Of a stretch of DNA of 64,000 nucleotides, positions 37,801 through 48,493 are shown one piece after another; positions within the stretch are counted from its first letter, which is position 1, and every line of letters begins with the position of its first letter. The translations under genes were made by a program, and so were the position numbers. The notes under the pieces are model-generated. The model saw nothing but the letters and a program-made list of their open reading frames with translations, made no database searches and was not told the DNA's origin. The DNA is taken from assembly GCA_016165875.1 (NCBI GenBank), contig JABBOT010000002.1:28968265-29032264 (forward strand), written 5' to 3'. This DNA is from Acanthopleura granulata (lineage: Eukaryota; Mollusca; Polyplacophora; Chitonida; Chitonidae).

Positions 37801-39466
37801 GCATCTGATGAGTAGTGTGATCCAGACGAAAGCCGCTTTGACTCATACTGTTCATCCTTTGACTCCTCAAAGCATGCAGTAGAATCTGTGAGAGTTTCTG
37901 TGGAGAAAGTCAGTGCTTCTGATTGGGCATTACCACCTGTTAAATATTCGGACATCCAAGTTTCTTCCTGCTTTGCAACTTCCTCCAAATATTGACTTCG
38001 GCTTTCAAGAATTGTCTGGATAACAATAGCATCATGAGTCTCACAAATCTGGTCATGTGGTTCTAAAGAAGTCTGTCGATGGACTGGACTAGAGAATTCC
38101 TCCTGGATATCTCCAGTGGTTTCAGTTTCATCTTTTGTGCTACCTGATGAAAGCCTGAATTTAACTGTCTCGGAGTAAACATATTCCTTGCTCTCTTCCT
38201 CCACAATCTGTCCTTCGCCATCCCTGAAAGTCAACCTTTGATTTTCACCATTGTCTTGAGCTCTGTCTCTCCTATAAAAAGTGCCCATATCTACAGAGTG
38301 TACTGACGAAAGGGAAGATTTTCTTTCCTGATCAAGGTATGATTCTGAGAACTGTCTTTTAAACTGGTGAGCTATTTCCCATGGCACTTTTTTGAATTCA
38401 CCTACAGCATCAGTGAAGACTTTGTCATCTTCAAAGCTACTCTCTGAGCTCTTATCATCAACATCTTGCCCTTCGGGCTCTTCTTCACTTTCTTCTGCAG
38501 CACTAGATATTTCTTCTTCAGTATTTTCTTGTTCCTGCTGGTCTGGGGCCTGAGACTCTGTTGTGCCAGAGTCAACACCTTCAAGTACACCTCTGTCTTC
38601 TCTCTGAAGTTCTTTCCTTTGAGGTAAGTCATCGCTGCTTACTGGTCTTTCAACTACAAGATCTGAAGTTGTTTCAAATCTATCTTCTTTGTGCACTTCG
38701 ACTGCCTCCCAAATAGTGGTTGTGTCAGTTTCATGAACTACAGATGGAATATCCTGTTCACCTGTCACAGTTTCTTCTTGCAGTGTTTGAGCTGAGAGAC
38801 ATTCACTGCTCATCTCTTTGGTCATTTCATCTGGAAAACCAAACAAACATGGTTTTTCCTCTAAATCTTCTGGAGAAATATTTCCACGTACAGCTGGTTC
38901 TGTGGTAGCTGTGTCATCCTCTGTGGTTACCTTTTGCTCTTGACGGTGTTCTGAAGTGTATCCAGCAAAACCCATGTTATCAAAGGCCATGCATGAAAGT
39001 CTTTCAAGTTTGTCAGAATCTTCAGTTGGTTCCTGAAGTGACACTTCCTTAGAATCTTGCTCCAATGAAGCTAGGGTTTCTTTGGTATCACTGATTTCAT
39101 ACCCTGGCTGCTTTTCTTGAATTTCCTGGAGACCATCACCATAGTGCTCAGGGAGTTGATGATCAATATCTGATGTGACCACACTCTCTGCTTCATAATG
39201 GCTGTGAATTTCCTCAGTTGTCTGGTCTTTGTCTTCAGCTACATCTTCTGTGACTGAAATATTTGCCAAGTCTTCAGTTAGCCGGCCAGCAAGACCTTGT
39301 TCAGGAGAGACGGGTTCAGAAGGAGATTTAGTAACCGATAGATCAGGGGTAAACATTTCAAAATCAAAAGCTTGTTGAGCAGAGACAAATTTGGCAGGGG
39401 GAGAGAACTGCTCCTCAACATCCGTCTCCTCAGTTTTTCCCTCACTGGTCTCACGTACATCAGCAT
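31805..39466 (-). CDS. giant ankyrin-like protein, giant exon (2,554 codons)
   Basis: 7,662 bases, phase 1 to phase 1, entering from cctttctctag and leaving at agag|gtatta. The product is strongly acidic, Ser/Thr/Glu-rich and probably disordered. Near its C-terminal end are four copies of an S-S-L-x-E-F-E-[RK]-L-E-x-E motif (about 33240-33680), then four copies of a [IV]-M-[QE]-x-S-x-D-S-L motif (about 32360-32755). It ends with N-P-F-L-D twice and a basic K-R-A-K-K-H patch. Known giant ankyrins use very large exons for axonal tail segments that bind microtubules and set membrane-cytoskeleton spacing. The same role is inferred here. An alternative label would be a MAP1/Futsch-like protein, but no MAP1 domain is visible. 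Confidence 0.7.
32360..33680 (-). repeat. short motif repeats inside giant exon
   Basis: Two families of short repeated peptides lie side by side. S-S-L-x-E-F-E-R-L-E-Q-E occurs four times at about 40-60 residue spacing. D-S-L-(x)n-I-M-x-x-S-x-D-S-L occurs about four times at about 35-45 residue spacing. The spacers diverge while the motifs are kept, which suggests selection on linear binding motifs. Confidence 0.6.
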
Positions 39467-40079
39467 CTAGAGAAAGGAGGCACATGTTAGTAGGTGGGTC
39501 TATCATCAAATTAGTCCATATGCTCAGTGCTCTTTCCTCTCTGAACACCAGAACTTACTTACATGACACTCAAAAGGGAATTAGTAGAGTAAAATGGTAT
39601 TACAGCTACTACCTGTTTGTTGTTAAAAGGTTTAGTATGTCACACAAAAACATGCCTGAAAACAGTCTAGCAATAGCAGTTCATGAATAAAAAAAAAAAC
39701 ATTCTCTGAGGGTATGAATACACCTCCTGAACTGTTCAATGATCCTCAAAACTACTGTTCAGGTGCAAAGGATAAACAAAGAATGAGAAAAAGAAACTCA
39801 ACAAAATGAAAGTGTAAGCCTAAAATAGCCTTTGCCTATGGAATCACACTTCCATGCAAAACTCATTAAAAAAATATGATCTACATCATTCTTGAAAATA
39901 AGCCTGAAACATAAGACACAAGGAAAGAAAATATAAAACTGTTTTTGAATGTCCACTGCAGAAAAGTTCAATCCAAAGTTATCTTGGATTATTGGTGAAG
40001 AAAAATATAAAGAAACCCAAAAAATATTTGACAGGAACTGAGAAAATACCATGGAGACAAACGGTTAAGAAGCAGATAC
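39467..40079 (-). other. intron, nothing notable
   Basis: 613-base AT-rich phase 1 intron. Nothing recognised. Confidence 0.6.
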
Positions 40080-40175
40080 CTGGAATGCCCTCAACATCTT
40101 CAACCCGTGCCACTTCTGAGCTAGAGGAGCTCAGTTTGTCCTCCTCAACCTGCTGTCGCTCTTCTCTAGTAGGAT
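40080..40175 (-). CDS. giant ankyrin-like protein, small exon
   Basis: 96 bases, phase 1 to phase 1 (tgccctgtag|at to ccag|gtatct). It encodes D-P-T-R-E-E-R-Q-Q-V-E-E-D-K-L then a Ser run and E-V-A-R-V-E-D-V-E-G-I-P. Charged and helix-prone, with no known domain. Confidence 0.7.
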
Positions 40176-40528
40176 CTACAGGGCAACAAACAACACACAT
40201 TGCTACTGACTAAGCCTATGCAAAAATGCACCATACATCCGAAACAGGAGTTCTGAGTTCCAGAGTTAGTGATTACATGCAAATACTTAAGTGTTAATAA
40301 ACTGTTGTGTGTCCTGTGGTGTCTCTGATTGTAGATGGGAATGTTGTGAGCTAAATGTTTAAGCAGAGCAGCACGACGACAAACTGAAAAACTATTCCAA
40401 ACATCAAAGATATGGAGGGTGTGCAATAGTGAAGAAGGAGAAAGAATTTGAGAGCTTGAAGGAAACAGAAAAGGAATATGGAAACTTAAGCTTGAGGGCA
40501 GGGTCATAACACATTTTTCAGTATATAC
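40176..40528 (-). other. intron, nothing notable
   Basis: 353-base phase 1 intron. Nothing recognised. Confidence 0.6.
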
Positions 40529-41218
40529 CTCTGACGGGAGAACTGATACGAGAGGAGTGGGAGGAATCTGGAGTCGAGGAGTGTCTATGTCGACAGTCGT
40601 CAGGTGCAGCCAGTCTGCCCTCTGTTTCACATGAATGGGAACGCTCAAGGCTGGTGCTCATCTTTTCTTCATCATGCCCATAAAACACACTATCAGCCGC
40701 ATACGAGGAGTCATCAACAAGCAAATCGAGACCAGACTCAACAGTAATGTCAATAGGGCCAGACAGGATTTGCTTATGCGAACTAAATCTTGAAGCACAA
40801 TGACTGCTCACAATGTCAGGTGCAGTGTTAGTGGAATGTTGTTTGCCATGCTTTAGGTCAGGGTTTTGCACCTTTTCATCCAGTCCACATAACTCACCTT
40901 GACCTAAATCTGTAGCTTCTGCTCCTAGTGCACTCTCGTAAAGTCTTTCAAAGCTTGATGATTTTTCCATTGCTTGAAGGTGAGGATCAGCTTGTCTGGT
41001 ATCAAACTTGTCTCCTACTTCCATTTCCCCCTCTGGCTCCTCCTCTGCTTCAACATTAACACCATCATACACGTTTTCATAACTGGATATCATAGCCTTT
41101 TGTTGTTCTTGTTTTAGTGACTGAGATCTTTCCGTAACTTCAAATTCTTCAAATCGATCAGTGTACTGAGCAACATCTCCTGCCAAAGGACTGATCTCAG
41201 GCTCCTGCTTTGATTCTG
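40529..41218 (-). CDS. giant ankyrin-like protein, mid-size exon (230 codons)
   Basis: 690 bases, phase 1 to phase 1, entering from a long T tract (gttttttttag) and leaving at agag|gtatat. It is less acidic than its neighbours, with Ser-rich stretches, several Cys and His residues and repeated S-S-x-S patches (S-S-S-F-E-R-L-Y-E, D-S-S-H-S-S-R-I-S-S-P-V). The S-F-E-R-L-Y-E piece echoes the E-F-E-R-L-E motif of the downstream giant exon. No folded domain is recognised. Confidence 0.7.
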
Positions 41219-42038
41219 CTAAAAAAAACAAAACAAAAAAGCAACTCTTTTTAGATCTCTATACTATGAATTGGTCATAACACAATTTCATAGTTTCCTT
41301 GACATGACTGGTGCCAATAATGTAAATAAAATACTGTTTCAACTCTTAACAACCTTGCTTTGCATAACAACATCTATTTGATGGCTGGCCATATGATTTG
41401 TAAACTATACCTCTTAAGTCCATTAGAGTAAAACCAGCTAGTCTTAAACTATATGCTGATCTTCCACACACTCTGCATGTGACAAATTCTCTTTTTCACA
41501 TTTAGTCCAGCTAAATTTGGACAACTTACCAAGAAAATAAATAACATTTTACTACAATGAAACAACATCCAAAAAATTTCAGGATTTTTGAAAAACTGAT
41601 AACCTATGAACTTTTTCTTAAAGTAGTGTTAACTACATAAACTGACTACATATTAGCTGACTTATCGAGCCCACAACCATCAGCAGGTTGCTAGAAGACC
41701 TAAAACATGATGAAATCCTTATTTTCACGTCACAGACAGGCACAATTTTAACTCAAATTCTCAAAACAAACGTTAAAGTATTCTTATCTCACATTTTCTT
41801 TCTAGTGGATTTGTGCATTATTTAGAGAATATCTGAAATGGACTTCTTATTTTACACAACAAGGAAGTACAATGCAATGCAAAAATGAAATCATGTCATT
41901 AGAACTGCTAAGCTATGCTCTTTACTAAGTTCTAACCAATACCATGCTTTCATTATATGGTTAAACTTGGTCACTCCAAACCGCATCCAGTGTCACACAC
42001 TTAAAAGAGACACCATGAAAGAAATGTTAAAGCCATAC
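41219..42038 (-). other. intron, nothing supported
   Basis: 820-base AT-rich phase 1 intron. A 27-base phase-compatible segment near 41410-41436 has a weak acceptor and is not called. Confidence 0.6.
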
Positions 42039-45000
42039 CTGATTCTGGGGCTTGAGTGGGCTGTACAGGTGCGAATAGATTCTCCTCATAAATGCTAGAC
42101 ATAAGGCTGGCTTGATCCAGAACATTCATTGCCTTGTCCAGTTCAGATCCACTTGACTGCTGCATGGTTTCCTCACCAGACGAACTTATGCCAAGTGCTT
42201 GAGCCAGCTCTTCCTGCTCATGGGACTGAATTAGGGTAAATTCGGATGGGGACATTGGCCTTTCATCTTCAAAATCACGTTCTCTTGATTCAGATGAAAT
42301 GTCCGATCGAACATCCACATGCTCTTCTCGACTATCTGGTGTTAATGCTCCTCTTGAAGCCGCAATAGAATGCTCAATGAAAATCTGCTGGGATGTATCG
42401 GCGCTCATTCTTCCAAGAGGCTCAAGATCAAGTTCGCTGCCTGTTAAAATTGTAGATCCTTGCTCAGAGTCTGCTTCCAAAGTGTAATCACTGGGTGATA
42501 AGGGCCTCTCAACTTCTTCACCTCTGTTCCTGTCCTGATCAAAATCCTCTGGCACTGATTCCCCAAGGTCATTCATCATAGGACTTTCTTCTTCGCTTGG
42601 TGTGGCTGATGGGCCTTGGCATTCTGTGGATGAAGAAGGATAAAGGGGTGCATGTGCCTTGAGGGTAAAGTCATCCTCTTTATAGGACTGCAGTTCTTTC
42701 TCAACCTCAACTGGGATCTCCTCTTCCATATCTTGTACATGAATATGTTCTGTTGTGATTGTAGCCCCCAAGCTTTCCTGGATCTCCTCCGTTTCCTCAA
42801 AGCCAAATCTCTCCTTAACTTGGTCAAAATCTAATTCATCAACTTTCACATCTGAAAATCTACGATCCACAGCATATTCTGGATCAACAGCTGAATCATC
42901 ACCTGGAATAAAAGCTTTCTCTTCATCATCCGCAGATTCTTCAGAAATCTGTTGATCAACATCTGTTGGCACAGTTATTTCCTGACTCTTAAATGTGGCT
43001 AATTCTTCCTCATCTTGGGTTGTCATGACATGTGGCTCAGCTGTCTCCCTTGAGTATGTTTCAAATCGCTCAGATCTCTCAGTAGCCTGTTCGTCGTCAG
43101 TTTCTTTAAAATCATATCCTTGTGTGTCAAGATCTTCTAGATCTGATGCACCCTCAATAACTTCAATAACCTCGGCTTCCATAGGAATGTCTATGGAATC
43201 TTTGTAAAGTGAGGTTTTCAGGAGATCATCATTTTCTGCTAACAGCTGATCTTGTTCAAGCTCCTCTGGCATGGTTACAAATTCTTCCTTCTTCCTCTCC
43301 TCAAGAAATGACTCTTCAGTTGTCTCCTCTGCAGTGTAAGATTGATCTTGAATAAACACTTCCTCATGGGGTTCTCCTTCCCTCTCTTCTACAGGAAAGG
43401 GTTGAGGTTGGTATATCCCAGCCATTAAAGTGGCATCATCTTCAGCTTGGGCAGTTCCTTCAGTTTCAATACTATGCTGGGTGTGCTCAACTTCAGCTGC
43501 CATGAGATCAGGCTCCTCTGTATGAAGGGTTTGGTCATCTTCAGGCTCTGAATCTCTTCTCACCTGATCTGACTCTCCCTCTTCTGTGAAAAGTGCTTCA
43601 GAATCCATTTGGCCAATGTCTCTTTCTTCCTGCTCCTTAGCTGCGACCTGTTCACCTTGTGTGAAATATTCTTCTCCTTCTACCATGTCATCTTCCTCCT
43701 GCTCTTCTTTTGAAATCTCCTGTTCTACACTTTGTCCAAAGACTAATTCTTCACCTTTTCTCTCCTCCTCAGACTCAATTACATTTTCTTGCAATTGTTC
43801 TTCATCTCTTTGGCCTAGATACTGACTATCTCTATGAGCCAAACCATCATCAATTTCATGCATTTCACTTTGTGCAGACTGAACTTCTTCTTGAACTGTC
43901 TGGGCTTTGTCATGTAGCATTGCACTTTCAAATTTACCCTGCCCCTCAGATGCCATTGTTGTTTGTGCAGCTTGCAACCTTAGTTCTTCTTGCATGCTTG
44001 TTACATCAAGGCCCAACACATACTTTATCTCACCTTCTCCCTCCGAACTTATGGATGCATTAAGATCTTCTTGAGCTATTGGGTGATCTTCCTTTGAATC
44101 AATGGCACTCAAGCTCTTTTCTTCTACATCTCCAGGCAATTGGCTTTGCTCAATTTCCTCATCAGCAGAAACTTGCTCAACATTAACCTCTCTCTCCTCA
44201 CCTCCCTCCTCGCTTTCTGGTAGGCCCTCATCTCCGCTTTCCACATGTTCATCTATCATGACTGCATCATCTCTCTGATCTCTTTCTTCTTCTTTATCTG
44301 AAACATCTTTAGGAACATCTACTAATAGATCTAACTTTGCCTGAATATTCTGTTCATCCCCATGTTCCCTGTATGGGAAATAAGAATCTGGCTCTTGTTT
44401 CATGTCAGTGTGTTGCTGTTCAGTTTCACTAAGTAAGATTGTATCCTCCTCCTGCTGAGTAACCTGTTCTTGATAGTGGATCTCATCTGATACTTTACTG
44501 TCTTGTTCTTCATATTCTATTTCAACTCCTTCATCTTCCACTGTACCTTGTTCCACCATCTCTGAACCCACTTCCACCAAGTTACTGTCTCGTACAGCAA
44601 TGTCTTGATGTTGCTCTTGAGAGTCATCTCTATATTCATATGCTACTTTGTCCTCTTCATGTACAGCGCCTGTCAACTCTGAACTTTCCATGAACTTTTC
44701 GAAGTCATTCCCAGTTTCACCAAGTTCAAACATGTCATTTTTGTCACCTTTCATTTCACCAGTTGTTAGTTTGTCACTTCTTTCTTCTAGTTCTACAGTT
44801 TCTTTCCCAACACCAATCAAATGCATCTGAACAGGCTCTCCACGCATTTCAGAAAAAGCAGATTCTAGAACATCTTCCTCAAAGATTTTGTCAGACATCT
44901 GAGCATGGTCTTCTAATTTAGCAGCCGATGGTGAGACTTCTAGGTGAGTTATGTCTAATTCATCTTGTGCTTCTTCCTGTTGTAATACCATACTTTCGAT

Positions 45001-45452
45001 TCTTTCAAATTCTTCCACCTCTCGTCTCTCATCAATCAGTTCTTTCTCTCTGTATTCCTTTTCCCATGCCTCAGTCAGTGATGTTTTCATGAAAATGTTG
45101 GCTTCATCTTGAATGATTTTTTCTCTACTGTACTCGTATGTCTCTACTCTTTCTTGTGGACGATTTTTCCATTCCTGTTTGTCACCTTCAGAAGCTGGTT
45201 CTACATATGTAGTATCAGTGAATGTAACATTGTCCTCAAGAATGCTGGTTTCTACAACTTCCCATTCTTCACTCACAGCAGCCTGTCCATCTTTTTCTAT
45301 GGATTCAACAAGGCTTATTTCAGTGTGTTGATACACAACTTCATCAGAGGGAAATTTTTCATCGTCTGGGATATCTACGTCTTCTTGAGAACTAGAGGGT
45401 TCACAGACTTCCTGTTTTGTTTCAGAATAATGGTAAGACTCAGACAGGACTG
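42039..45452 (-). CDS. giant ankyrin-like protein, giant exon (1,138 codons)
   Basis: 3,414 bases, phase 1 to phase 1. The acceptor region reads ttaccagcag, two AGs three bases apart, both in phase, so the exon may start at 45452 or 45449 and include or omit one Ala. It ends at tcag|gtatgg. The product is among the most Glu/Asp-rich of the chain. Two copies of E-R-P-[LM]-S-P-S-[DE]-[YF]-T-L lie near the end (about 42200-42520), each followed by a run of acidic and Ser residues, resembling proline-directed kinase sites. It is probably a disordered negatively charged spacer. No fold is recognised. Confidence 0.7.
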
Positions 45453-46002
45453 CTGGTAAATGCAGTCCATTTCAAGTCCAAAGAGGAAGCATTAAAAGAA
45501 GGAGAAAGTTAACTGTTAGTTAGGGTCGTGCCAGAGATAGTGTTAAAGAGGGTAAAGCGGAATTTCACACACCACAACAGAGGATACAATAAGCTGAAAG
45601 GTTCTGAATAAGCAGCTCAGCTTTCATCTAGAAAGTGTAACTTTTATGGGAATATGTGCCCTTATTCACTTCCATGCTAAGCCTGATGTCGATATCAAAA
45701 CTGTGAGTCTTGCATGCTGGTCCACAGACAACACAAAACGCAGGTCAAACTCTCAGCCACACTGGTAGATCTACTGGAAAAGAAAAGAAAACTAAAACAA
45801 AATACATCACACAAACAAAACAAACTGACATGAAAAGAACATAAACAGCAAAGTGCATATTCTGTAAAACAAATAAACAGGTGTAAAAAAAAAAACAACA
45901 ACCAAGGAACAACAAGTAAAATTGCAAACAATCAGACACCACAGATATATCACAAAAGATAAATAAACAGAAAGTCCAGTGCACGTGTCATTCCAGAAGT
46001 AC
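45453..46002 (-). other. intron, nothing notable
   Basis: 550-base phase 1 intron, A-rich on the plus strand. Nothing recognised. Confidence 0.6.
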
Positions 46003-46065
46003 CTTGTGCAGTCTCCTGATCCTCCTCTCTCATCTCCGAAGCTGGTCCTGCATACACCTCTGCAC
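46003..46065 (-). CDS. giant ankyrin-like protein, 63-bp exon
   Basis: Phase 1 to phase 1 (cactgtttag|gt to caag|gtactt). It encodes G-A-E-V-Y-A-G-P-A-S-E-M-R-E-E-D-Q-E-T-A-Q. It is short, acidic and skippable in frame. Confidence 0.6.
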
Positions 46066-46592
46066 CTAAACAGTGAACAAATCTCATACAATTAACATCC
46101 GTGACAAAAAGCAAATTAACCAGGGTCCATCAGTAAGAGTATTTGCAATCAATACAAACGACGCAAAAACAGTAACTATTTTTGTACATTTTATCATTGA
46201 AAAAAAAGTTAAATTTCTGACACCTACGAATAGAGGTTTTGAAGAGTGATCTGATACTTTCCAGTATTACTTCACACTGGTGTGATATGCCTGTGATGTT
46301 CGTGTTGTAGCCTTTGTGAGATCACTAGCATTCTATTTTGATATTATAGCATATCATCAATGTGAACATTAACTGAATGATTCTACCTGATTTGATTTTA
46401 CAATCTGTTTGTGGGCAGTGTTCATATTTGTTTCCTTTGGGTGATGTATTCAAGGAATATAAAATTTCAAAACAAAATAGAAGAGCAACCCAATTTTAAA
46501 TACTCATGCAAAAGAATTTAAAAAAAAAAGGAAAAAACAATATCCAGACAAAGTGTTCCTGCTGGGGATGTGTGGATAGTTTTTCGCCTAAC
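46066..46592 (-). other. intron, nothing notable
   Basis: 527-base phase 1 intron. Nothing recognised. Confidence 0.6.
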
Positions 46593-46703
46593 CTTTAAAC
46601 TGTTGTTGTTGAACTTCAAAAAAACCAACATAATCATCCTCATCCCATGGAACACTGTTGTCTTCAGTTATTGTAATTACAGGAGCAGCAGAAGTTACCT
46701 CCC
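46593..46703 (-). CDS. giant ankyrin-like protein, 111-bp exon
   Basis: Phase 1 to phase 1 (cctttgcacag|gg to aaag|gttagg). It encodes 37 residues with a hydrophobic V-T-S-A-A-P-V-I-T-I-T start, then S-V-P-W-D-E-D-D-Y-V-G-F-F-E-V-Q-Q-Q-Q-F. The aromatic-acidic W-D-E-D-D-Y-V-G-F-F stretch is unusual for this otherwise aromatic-poor tail and looks like a linear binding motif. The donor is somewhat weak. Confidence 0.6.
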
Positions 46704-47606
46704 CTGTGCAAAGGCAAAAGTAGTCAAACACATCAGACCAAACACATGCAAAGAGTTTCCTATCCTGTCAAGGCTGGAATACATGTTGACAGCGCTGTAA
46801 GAGACAGTGTAAAAAGGTAAAATGCCAACTAAATTACATTAAAGAAGCTGAAGGCCTACTTCTGTAACAAAACAATAAAAAGCTAGGCAAACTTTCAATA
46901 AACTTGGGATATGGGTACACAATTAAAATGAGTCTCTACAAAGCGACTTGAAAGTTTTACAAGGGAGAAAAGAAAACATAAATTAACTGTATGCAAAAGA
47001 AAATGCACATTATGTGTACAAACAGAAAACATTCATGAAAAAAAAAATCTGAAAAAAAAGCTTACAAAAAATGTGAGTACAGTGAAAATGAAGCATGTTT
47101 TGAACTTCAAAAAAAATCTACTTAGTGTGGGTAAAGTTATCACATTATGGTTCTGTCCTCTTTTTTTTTAGTCCTGTTGCAATATGTTAGCTCCGATCAT
47201 GTTATGTTTAATATGGTTGTTGCATTTCGTTACATTTTGTGGTGTGATGCTGTATGTGTGTTAACAGAAGCAGATCCAAGCAGAGTTGCAAGTCAAGCAG
47301 ACTGGCAGGTTTGTTCCCGATTGGTGAAGCTGAAAGAAAACTGTGACCTTGACCTTCACACCCAGAAACAATCAGATATATGTCAAAGCAGAGATCAATG
47401 CCTGATTCACATCCAAACATCCGAAGTCTCATTTGTCCTCCAAATCCACCTCATGAAGCGCCTGGGCATTGGTGAGACACACAATAGAACCACTGTCCAC
47501 ATGCAAGTAACATGTTTCAACGATTAGTGGTTAGTAGATGGAACACACAAGACATGAGGTTACATTTGGCTACGTAAAGCAGGTTATCCCCCTTGCCACA
47601 CAATAC
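46704..47606 (-). other. intron, nothing notable
   Basis: 903-base phase 1 intron. A 126-codon plus-strand frame (47147-47527) lies here but shows no domain or splice context. Confidence 0.6.
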
Positions 47607-47777
47607 CTCCAACTGGGGCGCCGGGAATACTGCGCTGAGTTGCTTGTGAACGAGGTGTTCCAACTCCAGGCCGAGGTGGTACCCACGGTCCTCCTTCACT
47701 CCTTATAGTAGTGGTGGTTGTCGTCGTTAACGATGTCCGATTTCTAAACATCCATTCATCCAAAGTTTCTGCCATGC
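47607..47777 (-). CDS. giant ankyrin-like protein, Thr/Pro-rich exon
   Basis: 171 bases, phase 1 to phase 1 (atctgacccag|gc to ggag|gtattg). It encodes 57 residues beginning G-M-A-E-T-L-D-E-W-M-F-R-N-R-T-S-L, then seven consecutive Thr, then Pro/Gly/Arg-rich sequence (G-P-W-V-P-P-R-P-G-V-G-T-P-R). It is basic and almost free of Glu, in contrast with the flanking exons. It contains an ATG early on, so an alternative internal start is possible but not indicated. Confidence 0.65.
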
Positions 47778-48493
47778 CTGGGTCAGATTAGTCAAATCAT
47801 GCAATATCACAACTGCTGCATTCTTCTTAAGCATTCACATGCCATCATGCGAAGGCTTTATGTACTTTATTCACACATTGATTACGCACAAAATTTTTTA
47901 GAGTACATTTTGTCAAGGTTTTCAGAAAGAGAAGCAGAAAAAAAAACTCTTGAAACTGATGAAGAAAAACTGGGAAGATTATCTGGCATGTTGAGAAGCC
48001 AGTTAAGAGAGAAATATAAAGAAGGATCAAATTTAAAAGGAAACAATTTTTTTAAATTTAAGTTATCATCAAGAACCCATGTTCTGTTATCCATGTAACA
48101 AAAATTTGTAAGGGTTAGTCCACAATTCATATCAATTTGTAAAGGTTAGTCACACTTTAAACAGGAAAAGCACAATCCAAACATTGTGAATCAGAAAAAA
48201 CACCCAAAACACCAAACCAGACAGGGAGGCAGAAAAGATAAGAACAGATTAAGAAGAAGGACATTACAGTTTTTTGATTAGGAGAAGAGACAGCAGCTGT
48301 GGACGCCAACTCTAAAATCTTCTGGCTACAGTGCTGGTCCAAAAAGGAACAGGTTAAGTCAACCTTAACAGTATATAGGAGCTGGGAAACTAGGAGCCAG
48401 AAGAGAAGCCCAGGAGGGGGAGGGGATTGGGGATTATGGTTATGTGGTATAATGAAGCCAGTCCACTTCCAGCCACCTAGAGGGGTTATTTAC
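47778..48493 (-). other. intron, nothing notable
   Basis: 716-base phase 1 intron. Nothing recognised. Confidence 0.6.

Noticed and set aside
41410..41436. 27-bp microexon candidate
   Set aside because: Weak polypyrimidine tract and a peptide unlike the neighbouring exons; chance is the simpler explanation.
47147..47527. 126-codon plus-strand frame in an intron
   Set aside because: No recognisable domain and no splice partners on that strand.
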